Part shown: piece after piece, positions 46,098 through 55,523 of the stretch
How the letters are laid out: every line of letters begins with the position of its first letter
Position numbering within the stretch: position 1 is the stretch's first letter
Assembly: GCF_002082565.1 (NCBI RefSeq)
Contig: NZ_CP020562.1
Coordinates: forward strand, 3,844,001 to 3,908,000
DNA length: 64,000 nt
Source of the DNA: Halomonas sp. GT
GTDB lineage: Bacteria; Pseudomonadota; Gammaproteobacteria; Pseudomonadales; Halomonadaceae
Direction: 5' to 3'
The notes under the pieces: generated by a model
What the model saw: only the letters and a program-made list of their open reading frames with translations
Database searches by the model: none
What the model was told of the DNA's origin: nothing
Made by a program: the position numbers and the translations under genes

Positions 46098-47711
46098 TTA
46101 GCCCTCCGCAGCCCGGCCCTTCTGCGGGAAGAGTCCACGCGGGCGTTTTTGAATAAACAGAATGATAAATACCAGCACGATAATTTTGGCCAGCACGGCG
46201 CCTGCCCAGGGTTCCAACACTTGGTTGATAATGCCCAGGGAAAGCCCGGCCACCAACGTGCCCCACAGGTTACCTACGCCGCCAAACACCACCACCATGA
46301 ACGAATCAATAATGTAGTTCTGGCCCAGATTGGGGCCGACGTTGGTAAGCTGTGATAACGCAACGCCTGCCAAACCTGCGACGCCAGACCCTAACGCGAA
46401 GGTCATAATATCGACCCGGGTGGCGCGGATACCCATTGAACGTGCCATGGCGCGGTTTTGGGTCACTGCGCGCACTTCAAGCCCTAGGCGCGTGCGGCGC
46501 ATAATCAGCATCAGCGCGGCAAACACCACAAGTGCAAAACCGAGTACAAACATACGATTAAGCGTCAGCGACAGGGCGTCGTTAATCACTAATGAACCGC
46601 TCATCCATTCGGGCGTTATGACCGTCCGATTTAGCGGTGAAATCACCGTTCGCACCAGCTGTTGTAAAATCAGGCTGATACCGAACGTCGCCAGTAGGGT
46701 TTCCAACGGACGGCCCTTCAGAAACTGAATAACGCCTCGCTCAATGGCAATACCCACAAGCGCAGCCACCATAAAGCCCGCGGGAATCGACAGAATTAGC
46801 GCCAGCCCTGGCTGGCCGGGCAACAGTTGCTGCATCATCCACGTGGTATAAGCACCCAGCATGATTAGCTCACCATGGGCCATATTGATAACGCCCATTA
46901 CGCCGAAGGTAATGGCCAAGCCAATCGCCGCCAGCACTAACACCGAGCCAAGCGAAAGCCCAAAGTAGAGCGTTTCTAAACCACGATTAATTTTGAGATT
47001 CTGCTCAATGCTGATCAGCGCTTCATTGGCGGCATCGGCAATAATAGGGTCATCGCTATTAGCTGCCCGACTAAGCGCTACGCGAACACGTGGGTGCAAA
47101 CTGCCTCGCAGCGTTTCAACGCCTTCAAGCTCGCCGCTTTCAACCTGGTAAATCGCCAGCGCCTGGGTAAGCCTACGCATTACCTCAGCATCTTCTTCCT
47201 CAGCGATAAGTTCATTGAGCGGTTCAGCCAGCTCTTCATCGACCTCACCCAGTAGTCGGCTGGCTGAAGTACGACGGCGCTCAACGTTTGGCGAATACAA
47301 ATCCACTACGGCAATAGCGCTACGTAACTGATTACGCAGTGCATTGTTAATGCCAATACGATCTAAGTCACGCCGAGACATTTCTCCAAGTGGTTCACCG
47401 GTTAACGCATCTGCAACTGGCCAATCGCGACCTTGATTATCGAGCACCACCACAAAACGGCCGCCGTCAGTGCGCTGCAAGCGTCCATCCAACAATGACT
47501 GCAGCCAATCACGCGCGCGCTCGTCATCGCTTTGCAAAATAGCGATAATCGCTTCGCCTTTGGCTGGATAAGAACGCACATCTAGCGCTTCTAGTAGCTC
47601 AAGTGCCGCTGCGTCATCAGCCTCAGCGGTGCCGCTTGTTTGTGCCTGGGCGGTAACTGTGACGCTTAACAACAGCAGGCACAGCAACCCTAAGGAAAGG
47701 AAACGCCTCAT
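46098..47711 (-). CDS. urtB: Urea ABC transporter permease UrtB
   Basis: 537 residues. A signal peptide and an N-terminal periplasmic helical domain of about 220 residues (HEAT-like, with VRVALSRAANSDDPIIADAA) precede the LivH-type membrane part, marked by FGVMGVINMAHGELIMLGAY. This long form is usual for UrtB in proteobacteria. It lies about 100 bp after urtA and 3 bp before urtC. Confidence 0.95.
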   Translation of the reverse strand: MRRFLSLGLLCLLLLSVTVTAQAQTSGTAEADDAAALELLEALDVRSYPAKGEAIIAILQSDDERARDWLQSLLDGRLQRTDGGRFVVVLDNQGRDWPVADALTGEPLGEMSRRDLDRIGINNALRNQLRSAIAVVDLYSPNVERRRTSASRLLGEVDEELAEPLNELIAEEEDAEVMRRLTQALAIYQVESGELEGVETLRGSLHPRVRVALSRAANSDDPIIADAANEALISIEQNLKINRGLETLYFGLSLGSVLVLAAIGLAITFGVMGVINMAHGELIMLGAYTTWMMQQLLPGQPGLALILSIPAGFMVAALVGIAIERGVIQFLKGRPLETLLATFGISLILQQLVRTVISPLNRTVITPEWMSGSLVINDALSLTLNRMFVLGFALVVFAALMLIMRRTRLGLEVRAVTQNRAMARSMGIRATRVDIMTFALGSGVAGLAGVALSQLTNVGPNLGQNYIIDSFMVVVFGGVGNLWGTLVAGLSLGIINQVLEPWAGAVLAKIIVLVFIILFIQKRPRGLFPQKGRAAEG

Positions 47712-47812
47712 GGGGTTCTTCCTTTGGTTATATTAGAAACAGTGATCTAAAAAAGGGAGGTAGCGTGCTCCCCCACCACTCAGCGTTTAACCAAGCAGCG
47801 AGGGATCATCAT

Positions 47813-49165
47813 TTACTCAGCGAGGGCGGCTTCGGCTTCTTCCGCTGCGGTGCTACCACCACAAGAGCCGTTCACCACGTTGAAGTTGCCGCACTCCATG
47901 GGCTTGCGCCAATCGGCAATCAAATCACGTGAGCCAGGCAAGTAGTCAGACCATGCATCGCCCGCCACGGTAGAAGGCGTTTGCCAGACGATATCGAACT
48001 GACCATTGTCTTGAACTTCACCAATCAACACCGGCTTAGTGATGTGATGGTTGGGCATCATCGCCGCATAGCCACCGGAAAGATTAGGTACAGTGACACC
48101 GATAATCGCGTCTTTCACCGCATCCACGTCGGTAGTGCCTGCTTTACGCACCGCTTCCGCCCACATGTTGAAGCCAATGTAGTGCGCTTCCATGGGGTCG
48201 TTGGTGACGGCCTCTTCGTCGCCGGTGTAGTCAATCCAGGCGTCGATAAAGTCGTAGTTGTCATCAGTATCGACGCTCATGAAGTAGTTCCAGGCCGCCA
48301 AGTGGCCGACTAACGGACCCGTATCAATGCCGGTGAGTTCTTGCTCGCCTACAGAGAAGGCGATGACCGGAATATCGGCAGCATCAATGCCTTGGTTAGA
48401 GAGTTCGGTGTAAAACGGCACATTGGCATCGCCGTTAATCGTTGAGATAACAGCCGTGGGTTTACCCTCTTCACCAAAGCGGCGTATTTCTGACACGATA
48501 TTCTGCCAATCTGAATGGCCGAACGGCGTGTAGTTGATCATGATGTCCTCATCAGCGATGCCATGCTCATCTTTGAGGAAAGCTTCGAGAATACGGTTGG
48601 TGGTACGCGGATAGACGTAGTCGGTACCCACCAGCGCAAAGCGCTCGATGCCGACTTCATTAATCAGATACTCAACCGCAGGAATCGCCTGCTGGTTGGG
48701 GGCGGCACCGGTATAAAAGACGTTTTCCGAGGACTCTTCACCTTCATACTGCACTGGGTAGAACAACAGGCCGTTAAGCTCTTCCACTACCGGTAGTACT
48801 GCCTTACGGGAAACGGAGGTCCAGTTGCCGAAGATCACGTCGACCTCTTCTTGCGCCAGTAGCTCTCTAGCACGCTCGGCAAATAGCGGCCAGTTAGAGG
48901 CTGGGTCGACAACAACCGCTTCAAGTTGGCGACCCAGCAAGCCACCCGCGTCGTTTTGCTGCTCAATAAGCATCTCAACGGTGTCTTTGAGAACAGTCTC
49001 ACTGATCGCCATCGTGCCTGAAAGTGAGTGAAGAATACCGACCTTGATCGGATCGTCATCCTGGGCGACGGCTTGTGTACTGGCTCCCATGACGGCGGCG
49101 GTCATTAAGGCAGTAGCGAAACGGCCAACGGTATGAGGGTGTGTCTTGCGCTGCAATGTGGTCAC
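47813..49165 (-). CDS. urtA: Urea ABC transporter substrate-binding protein UrtA
   Basis: 450 residues. A signal peptide ends near AVA-QDD. The mature part starts IKVGILHSLSGTMAISE and contains GLLFYPVQYEGEESS, the UrtA signature. It binds urea (or short amides) in the periplasm. The start is GTG 49165, since AAGGAGG lies seven bases before it; the frame is open further upstream without a site. It is the first gene of urtABCDE. Confidence 0.96.
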   Translation of the reverse strand: MTTLQRKTHPHTVGRFATALMTAAVMGASTQAVAQDDDPIKVGILHSLSGTMAISETVLKDTVEMLIEQQNDAGGLLGRQLEAVVVDPASNWPLFAERARELLAQEEVDVIFGNWTSVSRKAVLPVVEELNGLLFYPVQYEGEESSENVFYTGAAPNQQAIPAVEYLINEVGIERFALVGTDYVYPRTTNRILEAFLKDEHGIADEDIMINYTPFGHSDWQNIVSEIRRFGEEGKPTAVISTINGDANVPFYTELSNQGIDAADIPVIAFSVGEQELTGIDTGPLVGHLAAWNYFMSVDTDDNYDFIDAWIDYTGDEEAVTNDPMEAHYIGFNMWAEAVRKAGTTDVDAVKDAIIGVTVPNLSGGYAAMMPNHHITKPVLIGEVQDNGQFDIVWQTPSTVAGDAWSDYLPGSRDLIADWRKPMECGNFNVVNGSCGGSTAAEEAEAALAE

Positions 49166-49287
49166 TTGAACCTCCTTGCGCCCCTTATGACGGGGCTCGT
49201 TATTTGAGCTTCGCGGCCAAGGCTTCCCGTTATGTAACGTGGGTACGGCCATTACGGGGCTTGGTGCATCCACTAGCCCTTAGCTTT

Positions 49288-49303
49288 TGCAAGGTTTGCG
49301 CCA
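49288..49303 (-). promoter_or_regulatory. Sigma-54 promoter of urtABCDE
   Basis: Minus strand TGGCGCAAACCTTGCA matches the -24/-12 consensus (TGGC, ten-base spacing, TTGCA). It is nearly identical to the ureD promoter (TGGCGCATTCCTTGCA). It lies about 125 bp upstream of urtA. Confidence 0.78.
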
Positions 49304-49410
49304 CACTACAAAAAGAAACATTAAAAAATTTAAAATCAAAAGGTTGGCTTCAAAAAAAGCAGTCCCATCTTCGCCGGCCGCACTATCGTGGCGCGCCAAC
49401 ATCCAAAAAA

Positions 49411-49457
49411 TGCACGCTGTTTATGCACCACAACGACACCTCGCACCAATAGGGCGC
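49411..49457. promoter_or_regulatory. NtrC-like sites upstream of urtA
   Basis: TGCAC (49411), GCACCA (49425) and GCACCAATAGGGCGC (49443-49457) occur 110-170 bp upstream of the sigma-54 promoter. The last fits GCAC-N7-GTGC with one change. Enhancer binding by NtrC is inferred from the shared pattern at the ureA promoter. Confidence 0.5.
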
Positions 49458-49496
49458 TTTCTATCTCCCACACCTATTGATCTAACCAATTTTTTC

Positions 49497-49533
49497 CACA
49501 AAAAAAGCGCCCTAGGAACCCCTAGGGCGCTTT
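49497..49533 (-). terminator. Terminator of the tct operon
   Basis: A 12-bp perfect stem AAGCGCCCTAGG/CCTAGGGCGCTT with a four-base loop is followed on the minus strand by seven T residues. It lies just after the tctA stop. Confidence 0.88.
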
Positions 49534-49550
49534 ACACGCATGTTTGTGTT

Positions 49551-51050
49551 CTATTCAGCAGTATTCAAGCGCTTAGTGCGGCGCTTTTTCAGCAACGGCA
49601 AACCAAGCGATAGCACCGCGATAACCAGTAACGACAGGGAAATTGGTTTGTCGATAAAGGTCATCCAATCACCACCGGAGATCTGCAGCGCACGGCGCAT
49701 GGACTCTTCCATGATGTTGCCTAGAATGAGCGCCAAAATCAGCGGCGCGGCGGGGAAACCGAACAGGCGCATCCCTAGGCCAACCAAGCCAAAACCAAGC
49801 AGCAGTAATAAGTCGAACACGCTGAAGCTCATGCCGTAAACACCGATCATGCAGAAGATCAAAATCAGTGATAGCAGCAGCGGCTTGGGCAGATCGAGAA
49901 TCTTAGCGATCAGCGGAATCAGCGGCAGATTAAGCACCAGCAGGAAGATATTGCCGATATACATACTGGCGACCACGCCCCAGAACACATCCGGGCGCTG
50001 CTCAAGCATCATCGGACCAGGATTAACGCCCATCACCAGCAATGCGCCAAGCAGTACGGCGGTGGTGCCAGACCCCGGCACACCCAAGGTTAACAGCGGT
50101 ACAAACGAACCGGTGCACGCCGCATTATTTGCTGCTTCCGGCGCTGCAACACCCTTAATGTTGCCTTTACCAAAGGTATCACCGTCTTTGGCAATCCGTT
50201 TTTCCATGCTATAGCCAAGAAACGAACCAATGGTCGCACCTGCACCCGGCAGAACACCGGTAAAAAAGCCCAATACTGAACTGCGGCTAACCGGCCCGGC
50301 AATCTGCTTCACTTCACTGCGGGTCAATTTTAACGAGCCAATCGCATTGCGCGGCGCTTCTTTACCGCCACCACCCCGCAGTAACATGTAAAACACTTCG
50401 GCCAAGGCGAAGATACCCAGCGCCACTACCAGAAAGTCGATACCGTCAAGCAAGTGGGCAGAACCAAAGGTGAAGCGCTCGGTGCCGGTTTGCATATCAA
50501 TCCCGATGATCGAGATCATTACCCCAATCACGGCCGCAATTAATCCTTTAACCAGTGACTTATCGGATAGCGACACAACCGCTGTTAGCCCCAGTACCAT
50601 CAATGCGAAGTACTCAGCAGGGCCAAAACTCACCGCGACTTTGGAGAGCAGTGGCGCAATCAACATCAAGAAGACAACGGAGATAGTACCGCCAACAAAG
50701 GAGGAATAAGCGGCAATGGCTAGCGCCTTACCTGCCAACCCTTGCTTGGCCATCGGATAGCCGTCAAAAGAGGTCGCAACCGTTCCCGCCACGCCGGGGG
50801 CGTTAAGCAAAATAGATGAGGTGGAGCCGCCGAAAATAGCGCCGTAATACACCCCGGCCATCAAGATCAGCCCTGAAGAAGGCTCCATAGCGAAGGTAAT
50901 CGGGATCATCAGCGCCAACGCGCTGATCGGCCCAAGGCCGGGCAACATACCGATAATAGTGCCAGCAAAGACACCGGCAAAGACGTAAGCGATATTAATA
51001 GGCTCAAGCGCGATGCCAAAGCCATACATTAGATTGTTAAAGGCATCCAT
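49551..51050 (-). CDS. tctA: Tripartite tricarboxylate transporter large permease TctA
   Basis: 499 residues, about twelve membrane segments. It has the family motif GTIIGMLPGLGPISALALMIP near residues 33-53 (given here as its core GMLPGLGPISALA) and PGVAGTVATSFDGYPMAKQG. It moves a tricarboxylate or similar acid together with the TctC receptor and the TctB small permease. It is the last gene of tctCBA. Confidence 0.94.
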   Translation of the reverse strand: MDAFNNLMYGFGIALEPINIAYVFAGVFAGTIIGMLPGLGPISALALMIPITFAMEPSSGLILMAGVYYGAIFGGSTSSILLNAPGVAGTVATSFDGYPMAKQGLAGKALAIAAYSSFVGGTISVVFLMLIAPLLSKVAVSFGPAEYFALMVLGLTAVVSLSDKSLVKGLIAAVIGVMISIIGIDMQTGTERFTFGSAHLLDGIDFLVVALGIFALAEVFYMLLRGGGGKEAPRNAIGSLKLTRSEVKQIAGPVSRSSVLGFFTGVLPGAGATIGSFLGYSMEKRIAKDGDTFGKGNIKGVAAPEAANNAACTGSFVPLLTLGVPGSGTTAVLLGALLVMGVNPGPMMLEQRPDVFWGVVASMYIGNIFLLVLNLPLIPLIAKILDLPKPLLLSLILIFCMIGVYGMSFSVFDLLLLLGFGLVGLGMRLFGFPAAPLILALILGNIMEESMRRALQISGGDWMTFIDKPISLSLLVIAVLSLGLPLLKKRRTKRLNTAE

Positions 51051-51099
51051 GGGAGTGTCTCTCTTTTAAACCCGCTAACAGTGGGCAAGCGCGGCTTGG

Positions 51100-51582
51100 T
51101 TAAAACGGCAGCACGCCAGTGGGTAGGTAAACATCCATTACCCGCGTCATGGTCAAATACAGCGCCAACACCACTCCAAGTGATGTTGCCAGATTGACCC
51201 CATGGCGGCGGTAGCCGTAGTAAGCCGTTAGGCCAACACACAGTAGCGTCGAGGCCAGCACAAAGCCCAGCGGCACGAGCAGGAACGCGTAGGCAGCAAT
51301 GGCGATGGCGGTGACGATCACCCGCGCCCAAGGCGTTAGCAACAGCGGCCCTTGGGTTTCGGCTTGATCAATCTGATCGGTACCCGCAATAGGACCAGGA
51401 CGCTCAAAAAACAAGCACGCCGACAGCAATAGCAGGGAAACACCTAACACTTTTGGAAACAGATCAGAATCCACTGGACGGGGCAGCGGAAAGTTTGGAA
51501 TTTGCCAGGCCATTGCCAGATAGGCAGCCGCCACTAACGCCAACACAAGCGCTAGCCATTGGTTGGTATTGAATCGAGTCAT
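51100..51582 (-). CDS. tctB: Tripartite tricarboxylate transporter small permease TctB
   Basis: About 160 residues with four hydrophobic segments and the DSDLFPKVLGVSLLLLS stretch typical of TctB. ATG 51582 has GGAG nine bases upstream; an earlier in-frame ATG at 51606 is less likely. It lies about 50 bp before tctA. Confidence 0.88.
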   Translation of the reverse strand: MTRFNTNQWLALVLALVAAAYLAMAWQIPNFPLPRPVDSDLFPKVLGVSLLLLSACLFFERPGPIAGTDQIDQAETQGPLLLTPWARVIVTAIAIAAYAFLLVPLGFVLASTLLCVGLTAYYGYRRHGVNLATSLGVVLALYLTMTRVMDVYLPTGVLPF

Positions 51583-51688
51583 GGGAAAGCTCTCCGAAGA
51601 TGTCATTGCTGTACAGCAAGACCCTTGCGGTATCAGACGGAAGATCCCGGTGGCACGCTGCCACCGGGGGAGCCTTTGGGACGAGCGC

Positions 51689-52684
51689 TTACTGGCGCAT
51701 CAGCCCCAGGTCGGTCAACACGCTGCTGAACTGCTCTTGTTGCTCATCCAGAAAGGTAGCGAAGGCGTCGCTATCCTGGTAGGCATCAATCCAACCCAGC
51801 TGGTCGCTTGCTTCGCGCCATGCATCAGTTTCGAGCATCTCGGCGAAGAGCGTCTCGTAGTATTCAACCGCCTCTTCAGGCATTTCCGGCGCACCCATTA
51901 CGCCACGCCAAATATCGAAGGTGTAGTCGTAACCCTGCTCTTGATAAGTGGGTACATCCGCCAGTCCACCGCCCAGACGCTCTTCGGAAGAAACGCCCAG
52001 TGCGCGCAGCTGGCTACCTTCGCCCAACTGCCCTACCGCTTCACCGGCACCGCCAATGACTGCCTCGATATGGCCACCCATCAGGTTAGTCATGGCGTCG
52101 CCACCCCCTGAGAAGGGAATGTAGTTGACCGAAGAGGCTTCCATCCCCGCGGCGGAAGCAAGACCAGCAACCGAGATATGATCCATCGAGCCCGGCGCAC
52201 TACCACCGCCCACGCTTAAGCTAGGGTTCTCTTTAAGCGCTGTAAAAAGATCATCCAGGTTTTGATACTCGGAGTCTGCCGCTACCAAAATAATCGAATA
52301 GTCGGTATTGATGCGCGCAATCGGGGTGAAATCGGTGTGGTCGTAACGCGATGCGCCTGCCAGAGGTACCAAAATCATCGGCGGGCTGGTGGCGAAAAGT
52401 TTATGCGGATTGCCGTTATCACGGGCTACCTGAGCCCAAGCAACCGCACCGCCGCCGCCAGGCACGTTAATGGCTGCAAAGCTTTCGTCAGCCAGCTCTT
52501 CTTGCTGAATAACGCGGGACATGGTGCGCACTAGCGTGTCCCAACCGCCACCTGGGTTGGCCGGGGCAACAAATTCAATCGAGCGGCTCGGTGTCCACTC
52601 TTGGGCGTTGGCGGACGTTGTCATGGCAAGGGCTGCCATTGGTAAGGCAAGCACGGCAAAGCGCTTAAGGGGAAGCATGGTCAT
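51689..52684 (-). CDS. tctC: Tripartite tricarboxylate transporter receptor TctC
   Basis: About 331 residues. A signal peptide ending ANA-QEW is followed by a Bug/TctC-type fold with SIEFVAPANPGGGWDTLVRT and VPGGGGAVAWAQVA. It captures the carboxylate in the periplasm. ATG 52684 has GGAG seven bases upstream. It is the first gene of tctCBA, with a two-component system of the CitAB type upstream on the same strand. Confidence 0.93.
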   Translation of the reverse strand: MTMLPLKRFAVLALPMAALAMTTSANAQEWTPSRSIEFVAPANPGGGWDTLVRTMSRVIQQEELADESFAAINVPGGGGAVAWAQVARDNGNPHKLFATSPPMILVPLAGASRYDHTDFTPIARINTDYSIILVAADSEYQNLDDLFTALKENPSLSVGGGSAPGSMDHISVAGLASAAGMEASSVNYIPFSGGGDAMTNLMGGHIEAVIGGAGEAVGQLGEGSQLRALGVSSEERLGGGLADVPTYQEQGYDYTFDIWRGVMGAPEMPEEAVEYYETLFAEMLETDAWREASDQLGWIDAYQDSDAFATFLDEQQEQFSSVLTDLGLMRQ

Positions 52685-52866
52685 GGGCGTTCTCCACATT
52701 AGCTAACTATTGTTATAGATGGTTGTTGTCTACGTATCTTTGTGTGGTTACACCCTTCACATTAGAAGACCGCTACTCCTCGCGACAAGCTTATGACCAT
52801 TAATGGCAAAAAGTGCTTTTTGTGCGTTTTGTTCATTTTGTTCACGACCGGTTTATAACGGCTCGT

Positions 52867-53598
52867 TTACAGTGATTCCAGCCATGTTGTGGAGGATTCC
52901 AGCAGCCGATAGCGCCGCTCAGGGCGGCCGACATCACCGTAACCAATTTCGGCGTTAACCGCTTGTTCAGCCACTAAGAACTCCAAATAACGCCGCGCTG
53001 TTGAACGGCTTGCGCCCATTGCCTGCGCTACCTGCATCGCTGTTTGAGAGTCATGTTCGGCTGCCAGCGAATCCACCACACGGCGCAGGGTCAAGCGGTC
53101 GATGCCTTTAGGTAACGTGCGCGTCGCTAGCCGCGGAGGTTCACCTGGTTGTAAGCGAGCAAGCACTTGATCCAGCTCGTCTTGACTCATTTCAGCTCGA
53201 TTCGCCAATGCCTCTCGCTCGCGGCGAAAACGTGTCAGCATTTGCGTCATACGCGTCGCTTCAATTGGTTTAATCAGGTAATCAAAGACGCCACCACGCA
53301 ACGCTTCGCTGATAGTTTCTACTTCCCGGGCGGCTGTCACCATGACGATATCCACATGTACATAGTCGCGGCGAATGGCCCATAGCAGCTCCAGACCCTC
53401 CACATCAGGCAAGTAAGCATCTAATAAGATGAGTTGAACAGCATCAGCATGCTGGGCCATCAAGGCTTTTGCTTCGTTGCCGTTACGTGCTAACCCCACC
53501 ACATAAAAGCCGTCACTTTGCTCGATAAAAGCCTTGTGGATATCGGCAATGCGAAAATCGTCTTCGACGACCAAAATACCGTATTGCGTCGCAGACAT
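52867..53598 (-). CDS. CitB/DcuR-type response regulator
   Basis: 243 residues. The receiver domain has the phospho-acceptor Asp in LILLDAYLPDVEGLELL, and the C-terminal part has a helix-turn-helix (VAQAMGASRSTARRYLEFL) of the DcuR/CitB kind. It probably activates the tctCBA operon directly downstream in response to the partner kinase. It is transcribed after the kinase gene with a gap of about 33 bp. Confidence 0.9.
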   Translation of the reverse strand: MSATQYGILVVEDDFRIADIHKAFIEQSDGFYVVGLARNGNEAKALMAQHADAVQLILLDAYLPDVEGLELLWAIRRDYVHVDIVMVTAAREVETISEALRGGVFDYLIKPIEATRMTQMLTRFRREREALANRAEMSQDELDQVLARLQPGEPPRLATRTLPKGIDRLTLRRVVDSLAAEHDSQTAMQVAQAMGASRSTARRYLEFLVAEQAVNAEIGYGDVGRPERRYRLLESSTTWLESL

Positions 53599-53631
53599 AG
53601 TGTTTCCTCTTCCTGGCGTCGTTATTATGAT

Positions 53632-55317
53632 TTAAGGCGTTGTGGCTACTTCGTCGCAAAGCGAACGATCCAGCACGGCAATAAAGCACGCGCCACCTAA
53701 CTCGCTCTCTTCTAATGTCACCTCACCGCCATGCTGACGGCACAGCCGCGCGACCAGTGCTAAACCAATGCCACGATGTTTACCGGTTTTGGTAGAAAAC
53801 CCATCTTGAAAGATCGATTGTGCATGCTCGCTGGGGACACCTGAGCCGTTATCCTCTACCTCAATCAACAGCTGCTCACCCAAATCCGTGAAGAAAAGAC
53901 GGACTTTCGGGGTGTCTCTGCTGGGGCCATTAAGTGCGGCATGGCAGGCATTATCTAATAAGTTGCCCACAACGCTCATCATGACTTCTTGCCCAGTGAC
54001 CGTCAGTGGGCATGAGAGCGAACTCTGTTCATCAATTTCCAGCGCGACGCCTAGCTCTCGGGCTCGCGTCAATTTACCCAATAAGATGCCGCTGAGTACT
54101 GCGTCAGCCACGTGACGCATTAAAAAGCTCATTTGCGCTTGAGCACGTTCGGTTTCGTGATGAATCAGCGCTAGCGCTTCATCAACGCGGTTAAGCTGCA
54201 AGAGACCAGAAATGGTGTAAAGTTTGTTGGAAAACTCATGGGCCTGGGCACGCAGCATATCCACATCACGGCTTGCTTGGGTAAGTGCCTGGGAAAGATC
54301 AATAATTTCACGGCGACTGCGAAATGTCGCAACCGCTCCTTCAATCTCGCCTTCGTGCAAAATGGGCACGCGGTTGGCCACCACGGGATGGTCACCCAGC
54401 CACATTTCCTGGTCAAACTCCTGCTCGCCGTGCTTTAACACCTCGATTAAGCGTGAGTTGGGCACCACCTCCCGAATTGGCTGCCCCAGCAAAACCTTTT
54501 CATCCGATAGCCCTAGAAAACGGCGTGCCTGCTGATTTACTAATGTGATCTGACCATCGCGGTTAACCGCCAGGATCCCCTCGTGAATAGATTGTAGGAT
54601 GGCCTCTTTTTCCATAGCCAAGCGGGCTATTTCATAAGGCTCTAAACCAAGGATGACTTTTTTAAGATGCTGCGACAGCCAATATGCCCCAGCAAATCCT
54701 AGCAAAATCATCAGCGCCACCAGCGCCCACCCCAAGCTGGTATAGCGAGCCACATCCATGTCAACTCGCTCTAGCATGAAGCCCACCGAAACCACCCCGA
54801 TGATGTTGCCTTCTTCATCCCAGATGGGTGTTTTGCCCCGCATGGCGGTCCCTAACGTTCCGGTAGCTTCCGACACATATGACTGACCGTAAATCAGCGC
54901 CTGATCGTTATCCCCTCCCACCATTGGCTGGCCAATGCGCTCAGGCACCGGGTGCGAGTAACGAATCGACTGGGCATTACCGACCACCACATAACGAGCA
55001 CCGGTCTCGTGGCGAACGCGTTCTGCAAGCGGCTGAATAATCAGCGAAGGATTGGGAGTCGAGAAAGCATTAACAATTTGCGGCATACCCGCGACGGTCT
55101 TGGCCACTGCTAATGCCCGCTCGCCCATTTGGTGGGTGATAATTTCAGCTTTACGGTGGTTCAGATAGGTGCCTTGCGCTAGTAACATACCCGCGAGCAG
55201 CAAACCGACCAGCAGCATGACCTGCAGGCGAAAACTTCGCTTATACCAGCGGCGTTTGGCACGAGTACGGCGCCAGCGCTGTAATTCAGCCAGCGTACGA
55301 GGGCGTGGAGCGGTCAT
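53632..55317 (-). CDS. CitA/DcuS-type sensor histidine kinase
   Basis: About 561 residues. Two membrane segments (about 35-53 and 190-210) enclose a periplasmic PAS-like domain of the CitA/DcuS kind, with the GARYVVVGNAQSIRYSHP core. A cytoplasmic PAS follows, then the phospho-accepting His in AHEFSNKLYTISGLLQL, and an ATP-binding domain with NLLDNACHAAL, DNGSGVP and GIGLALVARL. It should sense a di- or tricarboxylate. ATG 55317 is chosen, with GTGAG upstream; earlier starts up to 55365 cannot be excluded. Confidence 0.9.
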   Translation of the reverse strand: MTAPRPRTLAELQRWRRTRAKRRWYKRSFRLQVMLLVGLLLAGMLLAQGTYLNHRKAEIITHQMGERALAVAKTVAGMPQIVNAFSTPNPSLIIQPLAERVRHETGARYVVVGNAQSIRYSHPVPERIGQPMVGGDNDQALIYGQSYVSEATGTLGTAMRGKTPIWDEEGNIIGVVSVGFMLERVDMDVARYTSLGWALVALMILLGFAGAYWLSQHLKKVILGLEPYEIARLAMEKEAILQSIHEGILAVNRDGQITLVNQQARRFLGLSDEKVLLGQPIREVVPNSRLIEVLKHGEQEFDQEMWLGDHPVVANRVPILHEGEIEGAVATFRSRREIIDLSQALTQASRDVDMLRAQAHEFSNKLYTISGLLQLNRVDEALALIHHETERAQAQMSFLMRHVADAVLSGILLGKLTRARELGVALEIDEQSSLSCPLTVTGQEVMMSVVGNLLDNACHAALNGPSRDTPKVRLFFTDLGEQLLIEVEDNGSGVPSEHAQSIFQDGFSTKTGKHRGIGLALVARLCRQHGGEVTLEESELGGACFIAVLDRSLCDEVATTP

Positions 55318-55523
55318 AAAGGAACTCACTAGGCGCGATAGCGTCATTATGGCATGCAGCGCCAAGCGACGTTAGCCACTGCGCTTTTTCGATTGTTTGC
55401 TTATTTAGCAGCCACTGATTTTGCTTTTACCGATATACTCACCACTTTTAAAGCGTGTATGACGAGCTCTCATCCTGCAGCATCGCTGCCTCTCACAAAG
55501 TCCGCTACTCACGGAGGAGTTAC

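Larger units (their letters stand above)
49166..49550. other. Regulatory gap between urtA and tctA
   Basis: About 385 bp. It holds the urtA sigma-54 promoter, GCAC-type upstream dyads, and the tctA terminator. The remaining part is AT-rich with short A-runs and no gene. Confidence 0.6.

Noticed and set aside
49141..49613. + strand frames of about 100 codons antisense to the urtA start
   Set aside because: They cross the urtA promoter, regulatory sites and terminator, with no family match. They are chance frames.
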